In this document: positions 1-8,357 of the stretch, piece by piece
Numbering within the stretch: the stretch's first letter is position 1
How the letters are laid out: each line of letters opens with the position of its first letter
NCBI GenBank assembly: GCA_022340865.1
Contig: JAJDNC010000004.1
Span: 78,537 to 142,536 of the forward strand
DNA length: 64,000 bases
Direction: 5' to 3'
DNA from: Gemmatimonadota bacterium
GTDB taxonomy: Bacteria > Gemmatimonadota > Gemmatimonadetes > Longimicrobiales > Gaopeijiaceae
Notes under the pieces: model-generated
Told to the model about the DNA's origin: nothing
The model's database searches: none
The model's input: only the letters and a program-made list of their open reading frames with translations
Made by a program: the position numbers and the translations under genes

Positions 1-128
1 CGCGTATGGCGGCCGCGGGGTGGCACGGGAAGCCGAGTCCCGACAGGGACCCCGACCGCAGTGCCGGTGTAGCCTCGTTCCTCACGGGGGGCACCGCCTC
101 CGACCGCGGTCACCGAGCCGGAAGAATC

Positions 129-1361
129 ATGGAGCAGACGTACTTCCGCAGAGGTTTCGGGCTCAAGAAGGAGCTCAAGCCGGTCATCGACGCGGAGTAC
201 CACTCCGCGCTGGTGGAACGCATCCGCGCCCGGGGCTACACCGACACCTTCGGGGATGTCACCGTGCGCCTCGCCCAGCAGTTCGGCTTCTGCTACGGCG
301 TCGACCGCGCGGTGGACTATGCCTACGAGACCGTCCACGAGTTCACCGACAAGCGCATCTTCCTGGTCGGGGAGATCATCCACAATCCGCACGTGAATCA
401 GCGGATGACGGAGATGGGCATCCGCTTCATCTACCCCACCGCCAAGGGCGTCTTCGACTTCTCCGGCGTCACCCCCGACGACGTCGTGATCATCCCGGCC
501 TTCGGGGTCACGCTCGAGGACTTCGCCACCCTGGGGAAGATCGGCTGCATCCTGGTGGATACCACGTGCGGCTCGGTGCTGCACGTGTGGAAGCGCGTGG
601 AGAGCTACGCACGCGACGGGTTCACCGCCGTCATCCACGGCAAGTACACCCACGAGGAATCGCGTGCCACCGCGTCGCAGGTGAACAAGCACCCCGGGGG
701 CAAGCACCTCATCGTGCGGGACATGGACGAGGCCATGCTGGTGTGCGACTATATCGCGCAACGGCCCGGACACCTCTCACGCGAGGCGTTCGTCGAGCGC
801 TTTCGGGCCAGGAGCTCGTCGGGCTTCGATCCCGACGAGGATCTCGCCCGCATCGGTGTCGCCAACCAGACGACCATGCTCGCCAAGGACTCCATGGCCA
901 TCGGCGCGAGGATCCACGAGGCGATGCGCGAGCGCTACGGCGAGGCGTACGCCGAGGAGAACTATCGGTCCTTCGGCACCATCTGCTCGGCGACTCAGGA
1001 ACGTCAGGACGCGGTGGGGGAGATGATGAAGGACCCCCCGGACCTCATGCTCGTCATCGGCGGCTACAACTCTTCGAACACGAACCATCTGGCCCATCTC
1101 TGCAGGCAGCATACACGTACGTTCCACATCCAGGATGCCGTGTCCATCGACGTGGATACGGGGCGGATCCGGCACAAGCCGGAGCTCAACCCCGAAGCCG
1201 CCGAGGTCGAGGAGGCGGACTGGCTTCCTCCGGGGCCGTTCCAGCTCGGCATCACCGCCGGGGCTTCCACCCCCAACAACAAGATCGGCGAGGCCCTGAC
1301 GCGTGTGCTGAGGATCAGGGGAATCGAGGTGAGCCTGACGGGGGACGCGCTGCCCGCGTGA
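129..1361 (+). CDS. ispH: 4-hydroxy-3-methylbut-2-enyl diphosphate reductase
   Basis: This enzyme is the last step of the MEP isoprenoid pathway, reducing HMBPP to IPP and DMAPP in the cytosol with a [4Fe-4S] cluster. The three cluster cysteines are visible at about residues 55 (FGFCYGVDRA), 147 (DTTCGS) and 286 (TICSATQERQ). At 410 residues it is the long form of the family, as in cyanobacteria and plants, rather than the roughly 310-residue enterobacterial form. The frame stays open upstream to base 6, but the ATG at 129 fits the family start; the upstream extension is low-complexity and shows no conservation that I recognise. It converges with the marR-family gene. No partner MEP genes are nearby, though uppS, a consumer of its products, lies at 43.4 kb. 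Confidence 0.93.
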   Translation: MEQTYFRRGFGLKKELKPVIDAEYHSALVERIRARGYTDTFGDVTVRLAQQFGFCYGVDRAVDYAYETVHEFTDKRIFLVGEIIHNPHVNQRMTEMGIRFIYPTAKGVFDFSGVTPDDVVIIPAFGVTLEDFATLGKIGCILVDTTCGSVLHVWKRVESYARDGFTAVIHGKYTHEESRATASQVNKHPGGKHLIVRDMDEAMLVCDYIAQRPGHLSREAFVERFRARSSSGFDPDEDLARIGVANQTTMLAKDSMAIGARIHEAMRERYGEAYAEENYRSFGTICSATQERQDAVGEMMKDPPDLMLVIGGYNSSNTNHLAHLCRQHTRTFHIQDAVSIDVDTGRIRHKPELNPEAAEVEEADWLPPGPFQLGITAGASTPNNKIGEALTRVLRIRGIEVSLTGDALPA

Positions 1362-1417
1362 GGTTCCGATCGCCGGCGCGCGGCCGGCGCGGTGGCCGCC
1401 CCGCCGTTGCGGGAAAG

Positions 1418-1933
1418 CTACTTCAGGTCGCCTTCCATGATGGCGACACCCAGCTTCTTCAGGAGCACCCGCAGGGACTCCTGCTCCCCGCCGGAGAGGT
1501 GACCCGAGAGCATCTCGATGTACTCTCCGTGTCCGGGGAAGACGCGGGCGATGAGCTCGCGGCCCTTCCCGGTGAGCTTGGCCTGGATGACGCGACGATC
1601 CTCGGGTGACCGATCGCGGTAGACGAGCCCCTGTTCCTCGAGGCGGTCCATGACATACGTGATGTTGCCGCCAGTCACGAGCATCTTGTCCGCAAGCTCG
1701 CCGAGCGACAGCGGTCCCAGGTGATACAGTGCCTCCAGGATCCCGAATTGCGGGGTCGTCAAACCGTATTCCTGCACCTTGGACGCCACGGCCCTGGCGT
1801 ACGTGGCGTAGCATCTCGCCAGCGTGATCCAGAGACGTAGCGCACGCTCGCGCGGCTCCGGCCAGTCCCGGGCGGCCGGAGCGTCGAGGTCGCTCGGTGT
1901 GGGGGGCATCGTCCCGCCGTCGGTGTCGTCCAT
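1418..1933 (-). CDS. MarR-family transcriptional regulator
   Basis: A 171-residue winged-helix regulator. The MarR core is visible at residues 35-135: a helix, then the recognition region (LGELADKMLVTGGNITYVMD) and a wing containing the family-typical RSPEDRRVIQAKLTGKG. MarR proteins bind palindromic operators as dimers and usually release DNA on binding a small ligand. Its ATG overlaps the TGA of lpd by the ATGA arrangement at 1933, so the two genes are translationally coupled and it may control lpd. An inverted GTCGAC repeat in the lpd leader (3392-3413) is a candidate operator. The ligand is unknown. Confidence 0.88.
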   Translation of the reverse strand: MDDTDGGTMPPTPSDLDAPAARDWPEPRERALRLWITLARCYATYARAVASKVQEYGLTTPQFGILEALYHLGPLSLGELADKMLVTGGNITYVMDRLEEQGLVYRDRSPEDRRVIQAKLTGKGRELIARVFPGHGEYIEMLSGHLSGGEQESLRVLLKKLGVAIMEGDLK

Positions 1934-3348
1934 CAGATGTGTATCGGTCGGCCCAGGGCCGCCAGCGCGCCTTCCGACACGCCCTCGGAGAGGGTTGGAT
2001 GCGGGTGAATGGCCCTCTCGAGCTCTTCCACGGTGGACTCGAGGTGGCGGCCGACGACGAACTCGGCAATTAGCTCCGTCGCGCTGGGACCGACGATGTG
2101 CGCGCCCAGGATCTCGGAGTACTTCTTGTCACGTATGATCTTCACGAAGCCGTCGGTGTGACCGAGGGCCACGGCCCGGCCGATGGCCACCCAGGGGAGC
2201 TTGCCGACCTCGATGTCGAACCCCTTCGCCCTCGCCTGCTCCTCCGTAAGCCCCACCGACGCCACCTCCGGATGGCAGTACGTACAGTTCGGCACGTTCC
2301 CGTAGTCCACGGTTCCTTCGCCCTTGCCGGCGATGCGCTCCACGCAGGTGATCCCCTCGTGGCTCGCCTTGTGGGCCAGGAGCTGGTGGCCCGCCACGTC
2401 TCCGATGGCGTAGACGCCGGGGACGTTCGTGCGCATGGCGGCGTCGACCACGATGAAGCCGCGGTCGTCGGTCTGGACGCCGGCTTTCTCGAGGCCCAGT
2501 CCCTCGGAGTTCGGCACGCGGCCTACCGCGGAGAGCACGTACTCCACGTCGATCTCGTGGGTCTCGCCCTTCGCGTCCTTGAAGGTGGCCCGCACGCCGT
2601 CGTCGTGGACTGCCGCGTTCTCGAAGCGCGCCGAGGTGTAGACGTCCACGCCGCGCTTCTTGAAGCTGCGCTCCATGAACTTCGAGACGTCCGCGTCCTC
2701 CAGCGGGAGGATGCGGTCCAGCATCTCCACGATGGTGACCTTGGTGCCGTACGAGTCGTAGACGTCGGCGAACTCCATGCCAATGGCGCCGGCGCCCACG
2801 ATGAGAAGGGACGCCGGGGCCTTCTCCCGCATGAGCGCGCCGGTGGACGACCAGATCCGGTCTTCGTCGATCTTCAGAATCGGGAGGTCACGCGGGCGCG
2901 ACCCGGTGGCGATGATGACGTGGCTCGCCTCGTAGACCGTCTTCTTCCCGCCCTGGGCCTCCACCTCGACTCGGCCCTTACCCTCGAGGCGGCCGAACCC
3001 CTGGATGTGCGTGACCTTGTTCTTCTTGAAGAGGAAGGCGATCCCCTTGTTCATCTGGTCGGCGACGGCCCTGCTGCGCTTCTGCGCCGGCGCGAGATCG
3101 AAGGACACGTCCTTCGCCACGATGCCGTGCCGCGCACCCTCCTTCATCTCGTTGACGAGCAGGGCGCTCGTGAGAAGTGCCTTGGTCGGGATGCAGCCGA
3201 TGTTCAGGCACACGCCTCCCAGCTTGTCCGCCTCCACGCACGCCACGTTCATGCCGAGCTGGGCCGCCCGGATGGCGGCCACGTACCCGCCGGGCCCGCT
3301 GCCCACGACGATGAGGTCGAAGCGCTCGACGCTCGACTTGCCAGCCAC
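1933..3348 (-). CDS. lpdA: Dihydrolipoyl dehydrogenase (E3)
   Basis: This FAD disulfide oxidoreductase reoxidises dihydrolipoamide on E2 of the 2-oxoacid dehydrogenase complexes and passes electrons to NAD+. The N-terminal FAD site (VVGSGPGGYVAAIRAAQ), the redox disulfide (GGVCLNIGC, Cys47 and Cys52) and the C-terminal catalytic His-Glu pair (HPHPTLSE) are all present. Length 471 is normal. It is encoded apart from the lipA-pdhABC operon (6.9-11.5 kb), which suggests one E3 shared by several complexes. GAGGTGACG just upstream of the ATG is a plausible ribosome binding site. It is coupled to the MarR gene downstream. Confidence 0.95.
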   Translation of the reverse strand: MAGKSSVERFDLIVVGSGPGGYVAAIRAAQLGMNVACVEADKLGGVCLNIGCIPTKALLTSALLVNEMKEGARHGIVAKDVSFDLAPAQKRSRAVADQMNKGIAFLFKKNKVTHIQGFGRLEGKGRVEVEAQGGKKTVYEASHVIIATGSRPRDLPILKIDEDRIWSSTGALMREKAPASLLIVGAGAIGMEFADVYDSYGTKVTIVEMLDRILPLEDADVSKFMERSFKKRGVDVYTSARFENAAVHDDGVRATFKDAKGETHEIDVEYVLSAVGRVPNSEGLGLEKAGVQTDDRGFIVVDAAMRTNVPGVYAIGDVAGHQLLAHKASHEGITCVERIAGKGEGTVDYGNVPNCTYCHPEVASVGLTEEQARAKGFDIEVGKLPWVAIGRAVALGHTDGFVKIIRDKKYSEILGAHIVGPSATELIAEFVVGRHLESTVEELERAIHPHPTLSEGVSEGALAALGRPIHI

Positions 3349-3391
3349 TCGTCACCTCGCTCTTTGAAGAAGGGGTATTCGCCCCCGAGAT

Positions 3392-3413
3392 GTCGACAAC
3401 TTGAAGGGTCGAC
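3392..3413. promoter_or_regulatory. Candidate MarR operator: GTCGAC inverted repeat in the lpd leader
   Basis: Two copies of GTCGAC (3392-3397 and 3408-3413) are separated by 10 bases, so their centres are 16 bases apart, about one and a half helical turns. They lie 44-65 bases upstream of the lpd start. MarR dimers bind palindromes of about this size, and the regulator is the second gene of the transcript, so autoregulation is a reasonable inference. GTCGAC is itself palindromic and GC-neutral, so chance cannot be excluded. Confidence 0.3.
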
Positions 3414-3582
3414 GAAGGTAGACCCCGGGCGAAGGAGCGTAAACCCCGTCGTCTCGTGGCCTTGTCGCCCGGGCAGGGACTACCCGCTGGCTCCACGAAC
3501 GAGCCGCCGTGAAACCCCTGTGTCACCCGCTTCGTAGGTCCGTTCGACTCCCCCTTGTCCTTGAGTAGAGCGAGATGCCACC

Positions 3583-3607
3583 CTATATATCCGTGACCGT
3601 TATATAG
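3583..3607. promoter_or_regulatory. Candidate PadR operator: CTATATA-N11-TATATAG
   Basis: A perfect 7-base inverted repeat, CTATATA at 3583-3589 and TATATAG at 3601-3607, sits 13 bases before the padR start. It is one of the few AT-rich islands in this part of the window. TATATA-type palindromes are common PadR-family operators, and it overlaps where a promoter for padR and the downstream permease should be, so it probably mediates autorepression. Confidence 0.5.
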
Positions 3608-3620
3608 CGCCCACGGATGT

Positions 3621-3986
3621 ATGCCCTGGATATCGACGATGATCGAACCCGACGCTCTCGACCGTGTGCTCCCCCTGACCCCGACGGTCTTCCAGGTGCT
3701 CGTGGCCCTCGCCGACGGCCCACGCCACGGGTACGCCATCGCCCGGGAGGTGGACGATCTCTCCGACGGCCGGGTGGTCATGGGCCCCGGCACGCTGTAC
3801 GGATCGCTACAGCGCATGCAGCGGGCCCGGCTCATCGAGGAGACTGAGAACCCGGGCGAGGAGGGCCTCCACGCCGAGCGCCGTCGGTACTACCGGATCA
3901 CCGCCCTGGGGAGGGCGGCCCTGAGAAGCGAGTCGGAGAGGCTGCTCCGGGCTGCGAACGTCGCGCAGGAGCGCCTGGGAGGGTGA
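3621..3986 (+). CDS. PadR-family transcriptional regulator
   Basis: A 121-residue protein with the PadR winged-helix signature: LTPTVFQVLVALADGPRHGY, then MGPGTLYGSLQRMQRARLIE and a wing with RRRYYRITALGR. In this family the winged helix is followed by a dimerisation helix, which here is short. The stop at 3984-3986 is four bases before the GTG of the permease gene, so the two are one operon. PadR-plus-ADOP pairs are a recurrent unit in Acidobacteria and Gemmatimonadota, in which the regulator is thought to control the permease. An ATG at 3639 is an equally good start. Confidence 0.88.
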   Translation: MPWISTMIEPDALDRVLPLTPTVFQVLVALADGPRHGYAIAREVDDLSDGRVVMGPGTLYGSLQRMQRARLIEETENPGEEGLHAERRRYYRITALGRAALRSESERLLRAANVAQERLGG

Positions 3987-3990
3987 CGGG

Positions 3991-6780
3991 GTGAGGAAGG
4001 CGCACGGCGGAGGGCCGGGACGGCCCGAGCGCGGCACCCCGGCCGGACCCGGTGACTCCGGAGCAAGTGAGCGGGGGGCCGGCTCCCCGGACGGGCCCAC
4101 TTCCCGGGACCGCTTCCGTCGCCTCTACGAGCGGCTGCTGTCCCTCTATCCCTCGGCCTTCAGGGAGCGGTACGAGGCGGATCTGCTCCAGGTCTTCGAC
4201 GACCGCCGGCGCGAGCCGCGCTTTCGGGGGTGGCCGGGAGGTGTACGGCTGGTGGCCTTCCTGCTCCGTGACTTCGTCACCTCCATCCCCCTGACTCACG
4301 GAAACAGGAACGACGAGACGAGATGGGAGCGGATGATGAGCAACCTGCTCAGGGACCTCCGGTACGCCGGGCGCATGCTGGTGAAGGACCCGCTCTTCAC
4401 CGCTGCCGCGGTGATCACGCTGGCCCTCGGGATCGGCTTGAACGCCGCCACGTTCTCGGCCGTTTACGGCCTTCTGCTGCGACCCCTGTCCGGCGCCCAG
4501 CAGCCCGACCGACTGGTGCAGCTCTACAGAAAGTGGCCGGGCATGGACCGCGGGTCGTACTCCATCCCCCACTACCAGGACGTGCGCGACCGGTCGGGGG
4601 AGGTCTTCTCCGACGTCGCGGCGTGGTCCTTCGCGCCCATGTCCGTCGCCGCGGACGGCAGGAGCCAGCGGGTTCTCGGCATGCTGGTGAGCGCGAACTT
4701 CTTCCAGACGTACGGTGTGACCCCCGCGCTGGGACGTGTCTTCCTGCCCGACCTCGAGGATCGGGACCCCGGCGCCCACCCGGTGGCCGTCCTCGGCCAC
4801 GGCTTCTGGACGTCGCGTTTCGGGGGCGATCCGTCGGTGGTGGGCCGGACGCTGACCGTGAACGGGCGGCCTTTCCAGGTGGTGGGCGTCGCGCCTGCGG
4901 ACTTCAGGGGTCCCCTCAACGTCGCCGCCACACCCATCTACGTGCCCCTCATGGAGCAGCCGGTCATCCAGCCGGGCTTCGACCTCATCCATGCTCGCGG
5001 CAACAACTCCCTGACTGCCGTCGCACGCCTTCGGGACGGCCAGACGGTGCAGCGGGCCGGACAGGTCATGAGCGCGATTCTCGCGCAACTACGCGAGGAG
5101 TACCCGGACCAGTACAAGAACCAGGTCGGGACCACCATCGTGCCCCAGATGGAGGCCGGCATCGCTCCGCAGTTCCGGGCAGCGCAGGTCAAGATGAGCG
5201 CGGTCATGATGGTGGTGGTCTCCCTGCTCCTGCTCATCGCCTGCGTCAACGTCGCGAACCTCTTCCTGGCGCGTGCGCGTGAGCGGAGACGCGAGCTGGG
5301 GATCCGGCTGAGCCTCGGGGCGGGCAGGTGGCGCATCGTGCAGCAGCTCCTCGTCGAGAGCTTCCTGTTCAGCGTCGTCGCCGGGCTGGCGGGGATCGGC
5401 CTCGCCGAGATCGCGGTGCACGTCCTGAGCACCGTGCGGCCACCCATGGACGGTCCCTGGGCGCTCTCGGTGGGCATGGACCGGACGGTCCTCGTGTATG
5501 CGGTCCTCGTCGCCCTGGCCACCGCCCTCGTCTTCGGTCTCGTGCCGGCGCTCCAGGCAGCCCATCCGGACACGGCTTCCGCCGTGAAGGGCGAAGGGCC
5601 ACGCCACGGGGGAACGTCACGCATGAACAAGGGCCTGGTGGTGCTTCAGATGGCGCTTTCCCTGCTGCTGCTCATCACCTCGGGGCTCTTCCTCAGGAGC
5701 CTGCAGGGAGCGACCCGCATCGACCCCGGCTTCAAGGACCCCGCGCACATCGCCATGGCCTCCATGGACCCGGGGCTCCAGGGCTACGACGCCACCCGGT
5801 CCCGGACCTTCTGGGATCGGACCCTGGACGAGGTGAGGAGCCTCCCGGGGGTCGGGGCGGCCGGCCTCGTCAACGACCCGCCCCTCGGCCTGGGCGGGTC
5901 CGACGGCGGCGTCACCATCCCCGGATACGAGTTCGCCGAGGGAGAGCAGCGCACCGTCGACTACGCCTTCGTGACCGAAGGGTACTTCGATGCGATGGGC
6001 GTCCGTCTCCTCGCAGGCCGAGCGTTCACCCTCCAGGACGACGACAACGCGCCGCCGGTCATCGTCGTGAACCAGCGCTTCGCCCAGCGCTTCTGGCCCG
6101 GCCAGTCGGCGTTGGGGAAGGTCGTGCACACCGCCGGCGCGGACCGCCGGGTCGTCGGCGTGGTCGAGACGGGGAAGTACCGCAGCCTCGGCGAGCCCCC
6201 GACGAGCTTCATGTTCCTCGCCCAGAGGCAGCGCCACCTCACGGGCATGACGCTGGTCGCCCGCACGAAGGGCGATCCCCAGGTCGTCATGCAGCGCATC
6301 CGGGAGATCGTGCGGGCCCAGGATCCCGACCTCCCTGTCTACGACGTGCGCACCATGGAGAACTTCATGGGCACGGCACTGATGCCCGCGCGTCTGGGCG
6401 GATCCGTGCTCGGTCTCTTCGGCCTGCTGGGTCTCGTGCTCGCGGCCGTGGGAATCTACGGCGTGATGTCCTACTCGGTGGCACAGCGCCGCCGGGAGAT
6501 CGGCATTCGCGTGGCTCTGGGTGCCGACCGCGGCACGGTCATCGGGATGGTCCTCCGGGAAGGGTTGCGCCTGACCCTCCTGGGTGCCGTCATCGGTCTG
6601 GTGGCGGCTGCCGCCGGAGCCCGGCTGGTCAAGGGGCTCCTCTACGGCGTCGGCACGCTGGACCCCGTGGCGTTCACGGCGGTGCCCCTGGTGCTCGTGG
6701 CGGTGGCCGCGCTGGCCGTCTACCTGCCGGCGCGAGGGGCGGCGAGGGCGGATCCCATGAGGGTGCTGAAGTCGGAGTAG
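3991..6780 (+). CDS. ADOP-type ABC transporter permease (duplicated FtsX/MacB-PCD)
   Basis: A 929-residue membrane protein. A cytosolic N-terminal segment (about residues 40-110, LYERLLSLYPSAFRERYEADLL) precedes two copies of the module TM helix, periplasmic MacB-type core domain and three-helix FtsX domain. The first module opens at DLRYAGRMLVKDPLFTAAAV and the second near MNKGLVVLQMALSLLLLITS. The C-terminus (SYSVAQRRREIGIRVALGA) is a standard FtsX cytosolic loop. Both halves of the transporter are thus in one chain; no ATPase gene is adjacent, as is usual for these orphan permeases. Substrate unknown; the family generally acts in export or in lipid and envelope mechanotransmission. The start is GTG, immediately after padR. 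Confidence 0.9.
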   Translation: MRKAHGGGPGRPERGTPAGPGDSGASERGAGSPDGPTSRDRFRRLYERLLSLYPSAFRERYEADLLQVFDDRRREPRFRGWPGGVRLVAFLLRDFVTSIPLTHGNRNDETRWERMMSNLLRDLRYAGRMLVKDPLFTAAAVITLALGIGLNAATFSAVYGLLLRPLSGAQQPDRLVQLYRKWPGMDRGSYSIPHYQDVRDRSGEVFSDVAAWSFAPMSVAADGRSQRVLGMLVSANFFQTYGVTPALGRVFLPDLEDRDPGAHPVAVLGHGFWTSRFGGDPSVVGRTLTVNGRPFQVVGVAPADFRGPLNVAATPIYVPLMEQPVIQPGFDLIHARGNNSLTAVARLRDGQTVQRAGQVMSAILAQLREEYPDQYKNQVGTTIVPQMEAGIAPQFRAAQVKMSAVMMVVVSLLLLIACVNVANLFLARARERRRELGIRLSLGAGRWRIVQQLLVESFLFSVVAGLAGIGLAEIAVHVLSTVRPPMDGPWALSVGMDRTVLVYAVLVALATALVFGLVPALQAAHPDTASAVKGEGPRHGGTSRMNKGLVVLQMALSLLLLITSGLFLRSLQGATRIDPGFKDPAHIAMASMDPGLQGYDATRSRTFWDRTLDEVRSLPGVGAAGLVNDPPLGLGGSDGGVTIPGYEFAEGEQRTVDYAFVTEGYFDAMGVRLLAGRAFTLQDDDNAPPVIVVNQRFAQRFWPGQSALGKVVHTAGADRRVVGVVETGKYRSLGEPPTSFMFLAQRQRHLTGMTLVARTKGDPQVVMQRIREIVRAQDPDLPVYDVRTMENFMGTALMPARLGGSVLGLFGLLGLVLAAVGIYGVMSYSVAQRRREIGIRVALGADRGTVIGMVLREGLRLTLLGAVIGLVAAAAGARLVKGLLYGVGTLDPVAFTAVPLVLVAVAALAVYLPARGAARADPMRVLKSE

Positions 6781-6903
6781 GGTTCTCAGCGCGGCTGCGG
6801 GCGCGGCCAAAGGCGGGCTTCAGGCGTGCTCTCCGCTCGCTGCCGAATTCGGGCGGCGCGGGCCAGCGCGGCGGGCGAATCGGGGCGATGCGTCAGGGTG
6901 CAC

Positions 6904-8220
6904 CTACACCAGGATCGCCGCCGGCTCCTCCAGCATCGCCTTCAGCGTCGCCAGGAAGCGCGAGCCCTGGGCGCCGTCGATGACGCGGTGGTCGCAGCTC
7001 ATGGTCATGCGCATGCGCTGCCGCACCACCACCTCGCCGTCCACCACCACCGGCGTGTCCTCCACCCCGCCCACGGCCAGGATCCCCGCCTCCGGGGGGT
7101 TGATGATGGCGGTGAACTCGTGGATGCCGAACATCCCCAGATTGGAGACGGAGAACGTCGAGCCGGTGTACTCGTCGGGGAGCAGCTTCTTGTCCCGAGC
7201 GCGGGAGGCGAGCTCGCGGACCTCCCGAGCGATCTGCGCGATCCCCTTGAGGTGCGCGTTCTTCACCACCGGGGTGATGAGGCCGTCGTCGATGGCCACC
7301 GCCACGCCCAGGTGGACCCCGTTGAAGCGGCGGACATGGTCCCCGTGCCACTGCGCATTGCAGTCGGGGTGCTTGCGCAGCGCCGCCGCCACCGCCTTCA
7401 GCAGGATGTCGTTGATGGACACCTTCTCGGCGCGTTCCTCGAGCATCGCGTTGATCGTCGCGCGGGCCTCCAGCACCCGCCCCATGTCCACGTCCACGGT
7501 GAGGAAGAAGTGGGGGATGGGGGAGAGCGATTCCACCAGGCGCTTCGCGATGGTCTTGCGGAGCTGCGAGACGGGCACGTCCTCGTACTCGCTCTCGTCC
7601 GGCGTCCACGCCGCGCGGGCCGGAGCCCCGACGCCCGCCTCCCGCGCGGCCTCGATGTCCCGCTTCACGATGCGGCCGCCGGGGCCCGAGCCGGCTATGC
7701 GCGCCAGGTCCACGCCCAGGTCTTCGGCCAGCCGGCGGGCCAGGGGCGAGGCCTTCACGCGACCGCCGTCGGTGGAGGCCGGGGCCGGCGCGGACCCGGA
7801 AGAGGCGACGGGCTGCGCGCCCGACGCCTGCCCGGCGGAAGGCGCCTTCGCGGCCCCGCGTCCTGCGGACTTCCCCTCCGCCGCCTCAGCCGGCGCCGCC
7901 GTCTCCGCGGCCTTCGCCTGAGCCGCCTCGCCACCCGCGGCCCCGTCACCCGCTTCCGCCACCGCCGCCGAGATGTCCTCGTCGGCGTCGGCGATGACGG
8001 CGATGACGTTCCCCACGGGAACGGTGCCGCCCTCGGGCAGGATCACCTTGCGCAAGATGCCCTCGCCCCGGGCGACGAGCTCCATGGTGGCCTTGTCGGT
8101 CTCGATCTCCGCGAGCACGTCGCCGTTGGCGACACCGTCGCCTTCGTGCTTGTGCCACTTGACCAGCTGTCCCTCCTCCATGGTCGGAGAGAGGGCCTCC
8201 ATGTGGACCTTGGTGATCAT
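6904..8220 (-). CDS. pdhC: Pyruvate dehydrogenase E2, dihydrolipoamide acetyltransferase
   Basis: The core of the pyruvate dehydrogenase complex; it transfers acetyl from lipoamide to CoA. One lipoyl domain at residues 1-80 has the lipoylated Lys43 in ETDKATME. A long Ala/Pro-rich linker follows, then the E1/E3-binding domain at about 150-190 (ASPLARRLAEDLGVDL, GSGPGGRIVKRDIE) and the catalytic domain with SCDHRVIDGA near the C-terminus. It is the last gene of the lipA-pdhA-pdhB-pdhC operon. Its ATG overlaps the TGA of a 43-codon ORF embedded in a palindromic element, so its translation may depend on that ORF. Confidence 0.94.
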   Translation of the reverse strand: MITKVHMEALSPTMEEGQLVKWHKHEGDGVANGDVLAEIETDKATMELVARGEGILRKVILPEGGTVPVGNVIAVIADADEDISAAVAEAGDGAAGGEAAQAKAAETAAPAEAAEGKSAGRGAAKAPSAGQASGAQPVASSGSAPAPASTDGGRVKASPLARRLAEDLGVDLARIAGSGPGGRIVKRDIEAAREAGVGAPARAAWTPDESEYEDVPVSQLRKTIAKRLVESLSPIPHFFLTVDVDMGRVLEARATINAMLEERAEKVSINDILLKAVAAALRKHPDCNAQWHGDHVRRFNGVHLGVAVAIDDGLITPVVKNAHLKGIAQIAREVRELASRARDKKLLPDEYTGSTFSVSNLGMFGIHEFTAIINPPEAGILAVGGVEDTPVVVDGEVVVRQRMRMTMSCDHRVIDGAQGSRFLATLKAMLEEPAAILV

Positions 8221-8348
8221 AGGTCACCCATGTTGTGGGCGCGCTCAAATGGGCTGCAGAAGTAGGAGGGCACGGCACGCCGCCGAGGAGTACTGATCAC
8301 GTACTTCGCAGGCGGCGGGCTGCAGTCCTGACGACCTCCTGCGCCCAT
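8217..8348 (-). CDS. Small ORF (43 aa) within the pdhB-pdhC palindrome
   Basis: This ORF begins at an ATG one base after the pdhB stop (TGAAATG) and ends in an ATGA overlap with pdhC. GGGAGG, about 10 bases before the ATG, is a good ribosome binding site. The product starts MGAGGRQDCSPPP and contains ISTPRRRAVPSYFC, with three Cys and several Arg. I recognise no family. The sequence is forced in part by the palindrome it lies in, so it may be a coupling device rather than a functional peptide. No codon-usage or conservation test was possible. Confidence 0.35.
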   Translation of the reverse strand: MGAGGRQDCSPPPAKYVISTPRRRAVPSYFCSPFERAHNMGDL

Positions 8349-8357
8349 TTCAGCGCG
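8238..8357. repeat. Large imperfect palindrome between pdhB and pdhC
   Basis: A nested inverted repeat of about 120 bases centred near 8296. The outer arms pair GCGCGCTCAAATGGGC (about 8239-8254) with GCCCATTTCAGCGCGC (about 8343-8358). The inner arms pair CGCCGCC-GAGGAGTAC (about 8279-8293) with GTACTTCGCA-GGCGGCG (about 8301-8317), and the centre is TGATCAC. The middle segments match only loosely. As RNA on the operon transcript it could form one long interrupted stem; as DNA, a cruciform. There is no T-run, so it is not a simple terminator. It could be a mobile palindromic element, an mRNA-stability or partial-termination element, or both. Confidence 0.7.
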
